Below, in pieces: positions 51,401 to 61,579 of a stretch of 64,000 bases of DNA (position 1 is its first letter; each line of letters starts with the position of its first letter). Position numbers and translations under genes: made by a program. Below the pieces are notes generated by a model. The model had not been told where the DNA came from and did not search any database. It worked only from the letters and a program-made list of their open reading frames with translations. This DNA is from Solenopsis invicta. Its lineage: Eukaryota; Arthropoda; Insecta; Hymenoptera; Formicidae. Where the stretch lies: contig NC_052673.1 of the NCBI RefSeq assembly GCF_016802725.1, positions 13,031,037 through 13,095,036 of the forward strand, written 5' to 3'.

Positions 51401-52624
51401 TGTCTCAATAATGAGTGGCCATATATCCCGCATCTTTTGAAAAATGTAAGTTTTAAAAGTCTTTTTTTTAAATATAAGAAAATAAATATTTTTAAATCTT
51501 TTTATAGCAATGGACAGTATAAAACTTTTATTAGTACAATTTATTTATCTTAAGCAGTAAATAATACTTGATAAATTGAGTTTTCGACAGATGCAACTTG
51601 TACCTATTAGTTACCCTGTACTTATTATGTAATTAGAAAAATATGAGTAGTTGTATTTAATATAATCTCGTGATAATTTAATTTCCAACGTATTTAAAAT
51701 TTTTAATAAGGACTGCATCGCACACCTGTTCTGTAAGTAAAAGAAAAAAACTTATTGATATTTTAAAATCAAGAAGATTAGCACGCATCTTTTTAATATT
51801 CATTAAACTGCATCTGTATATTTCGTGTTCCGGTAGCAATGTAAATTAGAATATCCCGAGTTCGTGTCGTTCGTATTGTCAGGTGTGCCACGTTTGTGCG
51901 GAAGTCGAGAAATTATCTAATCTAGGATTAATGCAGCTCAGTGCCCTTAAGTACAGCGTAACAGCGATATCGTTTGCGGAAACGGTGCAACCCTCCGAGT
52001 ATTAATTGTGGCGATCATTAATATATTATTAATAGACATATCAAGTTAGTGCTGTCGAGGTGTATTACCGGCCCGGTGCTCAGCGAATCCGCGACAGCGA
52101 GTTTTACCGCCGGAACTAATTTTCGAGCAATTAATGTTACCGTTGCCCCCAGTGTAATGCATACTTTAGTAAGGCGCGACACGTGTTTGCTGTTGTTCGT
52201 AAATGCTACTCCGAGCTGATTCTATTGCGCGAGAACGCGCACACGTGACACATGTTGTTACCATTTCGTCGGTACGTGGGGGCGAAGGGGAGAACTTGTT
52301 TGCAAAGTACATTTCTGTGTTAATTGCAGACGCGATGTCTTTGCAAGATTCACGATACTTGATTTCCCCCTGCCCCTTCCCTTTCCTCCATAGCCTGTAA
52401 TAGGAAAATGGTGTTCCGAAATAGCCTCCTGTCACTAAGAAAAATTGAATTTTACCCGTCAAACACTCACGATTTGCCAATCATGTCACATCATTTTCGC
52501 TATTAAAAAATATATTGAAATTTTTCTTATTTTAATAAAAGAAACGCAATTGAAAAGACGCACCAAATATTTTAATTTATCTTAATCGTTTCTTCAAGCT
52601 ATCCGCTGCATCGATCGACATACT

Positions 52625-52800
52625 TGTATAGTCGTGAGCTAAAAGGTTGCAACACATTTTCTTCGATTGTTTTTGAAATGTAGACTTGCTCATTAAACGG
52701 CGAACGTCATTGGTTCTTACCTGTGGATCCAACCAATTAAGCATCAAACCATCTACCATAAAAAAAAATGTGTTGCTACCTTTTAGCTCACGACTATACA
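52625..52800. mobile_element. Short element with 36-bp terminal inverted repeats
   Basis: The ends at 52625-52660 and 52765-52800 are reverse complements at 35 of 36 positions, starting TGTATAGTCGTGAGC and enclosing about 104 bases. This architecture fits a non-autonomous DNA transposon (MITE). If the element proper begins at TAGTCG, TA dinucleotides flank both ends, as in Tc1/mariner insertions, but the palindromic flanks make that test weak. A minus-strand frame crosses the whole element (52577-52801) and contains a CAG/GTAAGA donor-like word near 52720; I do not recognise the peptide. An inverted duplication of a 36-bp segment is the alternative. Confidence 0.5.
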
Positions 52801-55434
52801 TGGAAAGTAGCTTCGCTTATTTGTTTATCCGAGAATAATATCTTAGGATAAATTCACGATATCGCATTTCCTATCGTTTTTTGTTATGCCGATCTAACGG
52901 TCATAAAACGTATTTCGACATATAACGATGTAGAATCGCTTTATCGCGCACGGCGTTATTCGGCGATTAAATACGATATTAAATCACTTCCGCTCGATTA
53001 GGAAACGCGGGAAATTCATTTCGCGACGAGAATGCGCAATTTATGCGATAACGAACGACCGAACGATTAATGCAGTCTATCGGGATTCCTTTTTGACATC
53101 GCGCCGAGCATAAAGTAACTCCGGCGGCTTGCGCTCCGTTCCGCTTTACTCGATTGTTGTCAGAGTGAAAGGAATTGAATTTTCGGATAATATTCATCCA
53201 CTGCCGATAACGACGTTAAAGTGTTGCGAGATAACGACGTTGCACCACGGCAAACTGCATCACTATGCGAATAAGAAAGCGGAAGTCGTCGAGAGCATTC
53301 ATTTTCTTGATTCCGCGCTTTCCGCTTATCAAGCTAGACGTTTCGCGTGCTGATTAAAGAGATATGCGAGACGCATCACGTCTACCACTTCAACTTTTGA
53401 TAACAAAGCATATGAAACGCGCGATCAATAAGTCACACGCTCGGAAAATGTACTTTTACAAAAGTCGTGATGATCCGATTATGTAATACCGTTCACGAAT
53501 GTAAAAAAAAGTACTCGGAGCGTATCACATGTTCATTTTATTTTCCGTATTAGCACAGATGTTACACAACGACACATTGGCTCCGCTTTACCTCACACGC
53601 TATGTCATTATTTAATCTTCAGCTACTAGTCCCTTCTCTCGCGCGATGCAAGACCGAATAAAGACCGGCGCTGGTCTGGCTAGTTTAAATTGTAACATGA
53701 ATAAATCCTTCATGCATCAGCAGGGCATGCTAATCTGGTGCAACAAAAGCTCCCTGGTTCTGGAAGCTGTACCAGTCCGTTCTACGTGACCATCTACATA
53801 ACACGGCTCGAATCCGCTCGCGTTCAAAGTTCATTTCGTTTTCGGGAGCGAGGGACTCTTGCGTCGTAAAACTCTCTCATGAGTGCCGCCGAGAAAGCGG
53901 TCAGAGAGAAAGAGAGATAGACGTCGTCATGTCACATGAAAAGTTTCGAAATATTAGTTCCGTAGGCAAACGCCGGAAGTTGGAAACTGCCTGGAATTGA
54001 CTATGTTATCGGCGGACGGCGGTGACGAACGAATGGTAATTCTGTTTTCGTAACAGCGTTGATCAAAGCGTCGCGATCAAACGGACTTCTGTAATATGGT
54101 GCCTGTCCTAATCGCGCGGCTTAATCGAGAAGCGAGCGCGAGCTTGCGAGTCGGCAGGTTGTGCGTTAGACTGTATATACCGCTTGTCTGGCAAGTGAAT
54201 GCGCGTGTGCTGCTTTAAAATTGTAATGTATTGTAATGCGGTATCTCGAACTCTTTCCTCTTTATTTCAGACAAGTGTCAAAGCACGGTGAATATCTAGC
54301 AACGATACAACATTTCCGCGAGACGTATCGGCGATGTGGCGACAATAAATGGAGTGCAGGACGAAGGAATTCATTGTGGAAATAAATGAGATATTAAAAA
54401 TCAACGTGTATTCACAAAGTTACTTAAAATATTGAAAACTATTAATGTTATTAGCATTAAACTATGTATAAGTAAATAAATAAATACAAAGATTTTGTTA
54501 CATTCAATGTACGTTGAATTATGAATAATATCTATATAAAAATATTAAAATATTAAAATGCTTTACTATAGATAAGCGCATGATAAAAGAAGGCCAACGT
54601 GGAACGTGTCAGATTAAACGTTTATCATATGTATTGGATTTAACGTAAAAATGGTATCGGAATTTTTTAATTCGGATAAACAGGAAGCAATTTTTTCTTG
54701 ATTCGACTGAGAATTGTCGGCCAGTGACAAAATAAGGCTTTTAATTAGCGGTTTCGTACCAGTCTTTTCAAGCATTCCTGAGGATTTACTCAGCGGAACA
54801 CACAAACCGAATCCGTTTGTGGTTCGCAATCGAATCTCGAGATCGGATTTACCTGGAATCGTTTCCGGAGCAGCAACGAGTACGCAGCGGAGCCGGATGA
54901 TACGACCAATTAGGTAAAAGTGAATCATTGTCGTTCACACGTAAATTATCGGACTGATTTAAGTTTCCGAGAGATGTCAACAACGTTCGTTAAGTATAAA
55001 ATTGCGATATAATGATTATCATTCGTTTTCAGCGATTACAGAAATATAGCTTGAACGATTATTTTCCTCGTAATTAAAATTGAAAAGGTGAACGATATCA
55101 TATTGTGAAAAGTATAATTAGAAAAAAATAGATTTCGCTTTTAAGGGGGAAGACGAATAAGCAACGAGATATTCGTGTAAATGCGTGTGCGCCATGCGTG
55201 AAGATACAGAAAGGCACACAGAGAGCATCGCTTAAATCTCCTTTCTAGGCTCCGAAACCTCCACGGCAAGTGCATTTTGTTGTGCGCCCAGAAATCTGTT
55301 ATTCAATTTGAAATGGCTTTATCGTGCGTCTGAAACCAACCCCAGATTTCGCATTGATGCCAAACTACATGGACTATGAAATCCGCCCTTCGCACACACT
55401 CAGCACGCACAGACACATATCCGTGCGCACACAG

Positions 55435-55450
55435 GCGCGCGCGCGCGCGC
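55435..55450. repeat. (GC)n run
   Basis: Sixteen alternating G/C bases following a CA-rich stretch (55391-55434). Confidence 0.85.
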
Positions 55451-56915
55451 ACGTAGGCGCTTTTCTCCGCGTTTCTCTCTAGCGAACTACCAACAATAAT
55501 GGTGCGACTGAGTGCTCGAAACTTTCAACGACACTTCCAACGTTTTTCTTCGAGTGTACGGCGAGGTAGAAAAGGCTATGATCAGAAAGTAAAATACATT
55601 GAACCCGCAGAAAATAAATAATCCGGGAACGTGTTGAAACGTAATATAAGCCCTTGAGAAATGTAATTATTCAGTATACGTGTATCGAAAGATTTATCAA
55701 AACCTGATTATACCATTATTACGTTACGTGCGTAAATCAGTATTGTTTCGTTAACGTCAAATAGTATAATTGACGTTATGTGATATATTGTTTATCACGG
55801 TTCTTTTTCTAAAATTGTTAACGCCATAATTCTGCATTTACGTATATTTCATATAAATAAAGTGAATTACTAAATGTACCTTTAAATGTTACATTTTGAG
55901 AGTTTAATTTACACCGCAAACGAGAGACCATTATTATAATATTTAAAACTCCCATCCTTATTTATACATATTTTATACATAAGTAAAACATTAAACCAGC
56001 TAAAAGTAGAATATTTTTTAATGAGATGTAATCATGATGCTACATGCATGTAAAATATTTATTTATATACAGCAAATCGATAGTATGTTTAATTAATAGA
56101 AGAAGGTATTCAGAAAAGAGAGGGATTGTTTATCCATTATTCACAAACAATTAGTAACTATAATCATTAATAGCGAAGAAAATTCAGGAGGCAAAATTTG
56201 GTAATTTTAACGATATACAGGAATAACTTGAAATATATTGACAGTATCGATAATCTAATATTATTTATGTTCGACTTTTGCAAACACATTTTTTAAACTT
56301 TACAGTGAATCTAGCGTCGCTGGCAAATGATTTTCGACAAAACTGTCAGTCGCCACGTTTGTCACGTGCAGACCTGTCAATTGCTAGCGCTTCTGTTCAC
56401 TCGGTATGACAGCTACTTGCAAAAGCTGCATATACCTGATAGATATACACCGGGACACACTTTTGGATGCTAGATACGGGGACGCTCGTAAAAAAAGTAT
56501 TCACAAATACAAGGAATCTCGTGAGGGCGCAGATTCATGCGCATTTACCGGATAACGAAGCGTACAAAACGGAGCATATCCATCTATATGTCGTGTACGA
56601 CATCCGATAACATCCGTGCAAGCAAGCGCATGCAGGAAGCACAAAGTCTGTAACGCTCTCGATAAGAGCGCGGTAATTCCGCATTTTTACATCTCGCCGA
56701 GCAGGGAATAAAAAGAAAGAGAAAAAAAAGGAATGAGGAAAAAGGAGAGGAACAAAAGGAAGAAATCCGTAGTTATTCCGGTCTCGGATATCTCGCCTCG
56801 TATCTGCTAATCCGAATATGCACGAAATTAGCGGCGCGAGGCGAGATCGTAAAACGTTAACCCATTTTCATCCTATCGATCCGCCTTTCGGGTCGAGTTG
56901 GCTCACGCGCGAGTA

Positions 56916-57008
56916 AGAGAGACGGAGAGCGAGAGTGAGAGTGAGAGAGAGAGAGAGAAAGCGTGCGTGCTTGTGTGCGTGCGTATGCGTGCGTATGTGT
57001 GTGTGTGA
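56916..57008 (+). repeat. (GA)n-(GCGT)n-(GT)n compound repeat
   Basis: GAGA/GAGT repeat passes into GCGTGCGT and then GTGTGT. Overlapping minus-strand Ser/Leu and His/Thr frames come from the repeat. Confidence 0.9.
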
Positions 57009-57745
57009 AGAAAGAGAGGTAGTTGGGGAATAATGCCAAACCAGTCATTAAACGAATGTTTAAAAGTATTTAGATTGGTGTCTGCCAATTAGCGAAAGCG
57101 TAAAATTGAAATAACAAATCCGATTCCATTGAATATGCTGTTCAGCTCATGTCTGGCTAATCCTCCATATTACTACAAAAAATCGGCATAAATAAATTTT
57201 TTTAATTCGCAATACGAAGTACTTTATTGACATCGAGTGGTGCAGTAGCAGATTTTAGCGCTGATTCTTTCTTGTCAGAAGAGTTGCGAGGAAACCTTCA
57301 AGAGGATTCGCAGATATTAAATGAAATGAAAAGAGGATATTTAAATATCAAAACAAAAATCAATTACATTATATTATATTATAATTATATTATAAAATTA
57401 CATTACAATTAGCATGCAAGCAATTTTCTTATAGGTTGCATATAGTATAATCCAATGACTTATAAGCAAAATGCACCGATGACAACAAGTCGTCATCGCT
57501 GTCGAACAGATTTTTTTCCAACTTCTACGTTCGGTGGAAAAAGATTCAAGAATCTTGGATGCAAGTCCCATATATAGCAACAGCACACTCGTAAATACGT
57601 ATTCGTATATATACTCGTCGTAGGCGCGTACACATGCAATCGTATAGCGCGGGATGCGCGCGCGCGCGCGCGCGCACAGGTCGCGCAGTCGAGATTCAGG
57701 CTGGGCGGAAAGGCAGAGGTGGATTCACCTCCTGCAGGTTCGCAG

Positions 57746-57751
57746 GTACGT
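57746..57751 (+). other. Candidate splice donor
   Basis: CGCAG is followed by GTACGT: consensus exon end and intron start. It lies 70 bases after the CG run that opens the GC-rich region. Confidence 0.3.
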
Positions 57752-58315
57752 GCACGTAGTAGGTATACGCGCACTCGATTGGCGTCGGCCGGCGTCCCGG
57801 GAGGGGCGCGACGCAAGCCAAGAACGAACGTTGATACTAAACCGCGGCCCGAGCTGCTCCGAACGACAGTCCAACGAGCGTGTGTTCCGAGGCCGGATCA
57901 CGGTGGTCCATCCGAGCGGCCCGGACGCGCAAAACGGATTTCGTTTGTCGATTGTAAGCCGCGTTACGTCACTCCGCGAGCGCGATCGAGGGATATAGTG
58001 GTGGAGAAAGATCGTGATCCAATTCATTCGAGGATCTTTACGATTGGCAAATTGATCTGGGACGATTGTTGTGTTGATTTGCAAACGTCATCGTCATCAT
58101 CGTGACATCACTGGGACGGTGTACTAACCACGTGACTATCGCAAAAAGGATTGGCGAATTTGATCCTTTTTCGACGATCCCAAGAACGAACGTGCTAGGA
58201 CGGACGCACGAGGAGGACAGCGGTTAGTTCTCGTACGTGTCCGGTGTACGTGTGTGTGCCGCGCGTGTTTGTGTGTGTCATCGGTTGTGTATGTGTTCGT
58301 CGAATCAGTGCTGTT

Positions 58316-58333
58316 CGGTAGCGCGCGCTACCG
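58316..58333. repeat. 18-bp perfect palindrome beside a donor site
   Basis: CGGTAGCGCGCGCTACCG is fully self-complementary and ends 12 bases before the donor at 58346. As RNA it would form a stable GC stem immediately upstream of the splice site. As DNA it could be a dimeric factor site. Confidence 0.75.
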
Positions 58334-58345
58334 GTGATCCAGCGG

Positions 58346-58351
58346 GTGAGT
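58346..58351 (+). other. Candidate splice donor
   Basis: CCAGCGG is followed by GTGAGT, a full consensus intron start. If used, the first exon ends at 58345 and the sequence to 61573 is intron and/or a separate exon. Confidence 0.35.
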
Positions 58352-60130
58352 GCGATCGGAGTGTTCCAGTCTCTAGCGAAGGAAAGATAGAGAGAGGGGG
58401 AACGCGAGGGTGCGCTTTCTCTCCGATGCGTGCCGCTTCCGGCTAACCGGAAGTGCCCGCGTGCGAATGCCCTCGAGATGCGTCCCGCGGTGCGGTCGCC
58501 ACGAGTGACTGCGACAGTGCAGCATCCAGTGCTGCGACCCACTCGGCTGAGAGAGTTCCGGCTACCGATTAATCTGTCGATGTAATTAATCCGACTTATG
58601 CGCGCTCGGTTTGTCGGCAACCTTGTGAACCGTTTTCACCTTCGCGTTCACTTCCGGATTCGTAAACCAGTGACCCTGTGTGGGCCGACGAAAAGAATTG
58701 GTCCAGTTACCGCGATCCATGAAGAACGATAAAACAAAACGAAATGAGGAATAAAGTATGACTTGATCCAATGGATGAGCGGTTTACATCGTTCTTGTTT
58801 AAAAAAAGATCGCAAAGAATCAGAGATGATGAATAATTTAAAAAGTCCATGTAAGAATTTGATGAAGTAGAATGTGATTTAACTTTATGTATAACTGACT
58901 GATAGTTCATGCCCACCACAGACAGCCATTTTCTGTCCACCGCAAGACGATTTAAAGCTTCTGGTTTATAAAAAGTGATTCAGTGACCCGAGGCTAGTGC
59001 GAGGGATTTATTTTAATCCGATTGCTATTTCCCGAGAGAGATCGTTCAAACTTCGTGTCCCAATTCGTCGAGAGTAATTCGGTGATGGAAGGTGAAGTTT
59101 AACTTAACTTAACGTACGAGTCTACATTGCCGTTGCTCGTTATCGAACGAGGACGATACGAAACTCCTAGCACATAAACAGTGATCTAACAGAAACTAAG
59201 GAAATTTGTTTTACTTCGGCCACTACCCCTGTACCATCGTTCAAACTTTATAACTTGATTCAATAAGGCGATCCTGAGATAGGATACGAAGTATATAATT
59301 CAACTGAGCGTATTAATTTTGTGCTACATTCGTTCCAATTGTTCAGTAGCAGAACTATAAGTTCGTATTCTGATTTATAAAGGATTGAGTGGAAAACGAA
59401 CAAGGATTGATAGAACTACTTCAAATCTGTTTATGAAAAAAAAAAAAGGAGAGAGTGTAGGCTGCAATACAAAATTTAATTTCAATGCATATCCAAATTC
59501 CGATTCATAAGAGATACCTGGGGATAAAAGCGATAATATCGAAGGACGGATCATCGCGGCCTCTAACCGATAATAATCGACGACGACCTTGAGGCAGCCA
59601 ACAGGCGTCTGCGTCAATTACTCACCTCGTGAATGAATTTTTAAAGTGGAAGAAACGCGGGTCGATCGTTACTTCGCGAATGAATATTTCAAGAACGCGC
59701 TGTTAGCGCGCCCAATGGTGTTTAATGCGTAGTGAGTACAAACGCGCTACCGAGATAAAGCGTTCAAGTCGAAGGAAGCGATTAGCTGATTTATAAAAAG
59801 GAGAAACAAAGGAAATACGTGCGACTTTATCGCTGTTTTCGTCACATCCCTTTCGAGAGGTTTCTAGATTGCGAAAGTTTTGGTTTGCTGTTAGCTGAAG
59901 CAGCGATCGTAAACAGGATCGATGCATTAAGGATTTTCATTTGTCGACAGTACTATGAATGTTGCATGAACCTGAGTTTCCTGGCGGAGCAAGGAGGATC
60001 TTTCTTTCGAAGGTGATCGTAAACATCGAAGTGGAGTATCGAAAAGACGATCGAACACGGAATTCATGTGCTGCTTGATAGACGCGAGTGAATGCAACAT
60101 TTAATAATAGGCAGAAATAAATAACGGTAT

Positions 60131-60152
60131 ATTAATTACTTTAGTAATTAAT
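60131..60152. repeat. 9-bp inverted repeat
   Basis: ATTAATTAC and GTAATTAAT flank a TTTA loop. Inside RNA it would be a weak AT hairpin. It also contains two overlapping TAATTA homeodomain-type words. Confidence 0.6.
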
Positions 60153-61154
60153 GGATCACGCGACCGCGATCCTCATTCTTTTGTTCCAAGATAGAGACAT
60201 TATAGTGAAGAAACAATTAAAAAGTGAATCGCACGGTGGAATGATAATTGCGATTATGACTAATTAATATCTGGATAATTAACGCTTATCACGAGTCACG
60301 CTTCTGTGAAACGGCAGGACGAAGAATGCACGCTATGGACACGCGATCAAAGTGCTACATCAAAGGAATGTTTGACAAGTGACTGGGAATCGTGCAACGC
60401 TGCAAGCTAATTAATAAGTGTTAACAGCAATTAATGCTGCACGAATCAAGTGGTCGCGAGACCACGTACGTTTCAATCGCTGATAAAAAAGATAGAGTAA
60501 GAGTATTAAAGGAGGAAGTATCGAATAGTGTGCAGTAATCGTGACCGCTGACAGTTAACTGATAGCTAAATGATAGGAACAATTAGCGACGGATGCATCT
60601 CACTTTCAGTTCCGACAATCATAAATCGTCGTGACTCCCGATCGAACTGGCAACAGATCCAGGATGCACGAATGATTAAGTTCTGAGTTCCAGCTGACTA
60701 ATGAATTGTCGCATGCTACAGTCATAAGCGCACTTTAATACTAATTATACTAAATTACATGCCACTGTCTTGTGATCGCTGACTTCTTGTCCTTCTCAAA
60801 GGGCGGGAAAGGACGCGGCGACAGCCAGCGTCGGGTTCTCTGATTAATCAGACTAATTAACTTCGTGTGTGCTAGAGGCAATCGCAAGGCATTGCAGGTC
60901 CTTTGACAAGGTCTCTGCCTCGCACATTCTCATGTGACACATTCGCCTATGACCGAAACACGCGAATTAGGGCTGGCGCGGCGCGCCATTTACCTTCAGA
61001 TATAATTAACGCGACCTAAGGACAGCCGCGGACATAGCGAGCGGTCGCGCGCCAGGACATCTTCATTGACGAATCGTTCGACGAGGAACGTCTTAATTAA
61101 TAATCACGCAAAGCCATTCGAGATTCGTGTGCCGTTTCGCATAATAAGGGAAAC

Positions 61155-61310
61155 GATCGAGGGGAGAAAGACAAAAAGTGAGACCGATAGAGAGAAAGGG
61201 AAAAAGAGAAAGAGAGAGAGAGAGAGAAAAGCAAAAGGAAAGAAAGCAAAAGAGAGGAAGAGAAGCAGACAGAAAAGGAGAGCAGAGGAACAGAGAGAGA
61301 AAGGGGCTCC
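61155..61310 (+). repeat. Purine-rich (GA)n/(AAAG)n tract
   Basis: About 150 bases almost entirely A and G, built from GAGA, AAAG and GGAA units. It lies some 260 bases upstream of the donor at 61574. Such tracts act as exonic splicing enhancers or GAGA-factor binding regions in insects; which, if either, applies here is not determinable. Confidence 0.8.
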
Positions 61311-61573
61311 CGGGTGCTACTTCGTCGTCCTCTTCGTCTACTTTTTATCGTTTCGTGAGGGCCCGAAAAAGAGTTCTCACGCCGCACGCGAGAGAGACCC
61401 CGAACACGCACGCAGGCAAGCACGCACGAACGCACGCACGCACTCACCCCTCCGAGGGAAGCAGAAAGCCCGCGGCGCGCGAGGGATCTTGATTTCTTCC
61501 TGCTCGTTGATTTTTTTCCCCTTCCTTCGGACCTCGCCGGCCGTGCTGAGTCCCGACAGTGCAACGCGCGAAG

Positions 61574-61579
61574 GTGAGT
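61574..61579 (+). other. Candidate splice donor closing the long leader
   Basis: GCGCGAAG is followed by GTGAGTCC. Composition changes within about 60 bases from GC/purine-rich to AT-rich intron-like sequence, which supports a real exon-intron boundary. Confidence 0.4.

Larger units (their letters stand above)
46101..52624. other. Non-coding block, alternating islands and AT-rich DNA
   Basis: No supportable gene. Islands lie at 46140-46500, 47390-47540, 49490-49740 and 50440-50900; the rest is AT-rich. Inverted pairs include CGTGAATCA/TGATTCACG at 47734-47769 and ACGTGTACA/TGTACACGT at 49548-49584. A donor-like CTAGGTGAGC lies near 47597. No acceptor, coding frame or RNA gene could be tied to these. 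Confidence 0.5.
52801..57640. other. Non-coding block upstream of the promoter-like region
   Basis: No supportable gene. GC-rich islands lie at 52970-53400 and 53800-54380, and CpG-rich patches at 55240-55560 and 56500-56980. GATAACGACGTT is directly repeated at 53206 and 53230. Sequence from 55600 to 56280 is AT-rich. A CG run and a compound GA/GT repeat are listed separately. Confidence 0.5.
57641..58345 (+). promoter_or_regulatory. CpG-rich promoter-like region and candidate first exon
   Basis: GC content and CpG density rise abruptly at about 57640 with a 20-base CG run (57656-57675). Two consensus donors on the + strand follow: CAG/GTACGT at 57745 and CAGCGG/GTGAGT at 58345. This is what a hymenopteran CpG-rich promoter with alternative non-coding first exons would look like. 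TCAGT, the common arthropod initiator word, occurs at 58305-58309, but I see no convincing matching downstream element or TATA box. Frames on both strands here (107-128 codons) result from stop-poor GC-rich sequence. Confidence 0.4.
58352..61573 (+). other. Candidate long 5' untranslated exon
   Basis: About 3.2 kb of moderately GC-rich sequence, richer in purines on the + strand than most of the window, without long frames until the last 0.5 kb. It ends in a purine-rich tract (61155-61310) and then GCGCGAAG/GTGAGT. I infer transcribed, mostly untranslated sequence of a + strand gene, whose coding exons would lie beyond 64 kb. A 173-codon frame (61066-61587) runs through the donor, but it is Lys/Glu/Arg-rich because of the GA repeat. 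Long leaders are typical of developmental regulators; the gene cannot be named. On the minus strand a GAG/GTGAGT word near 59618-59623 allows antisense alternatives. Confidence 0.3.
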
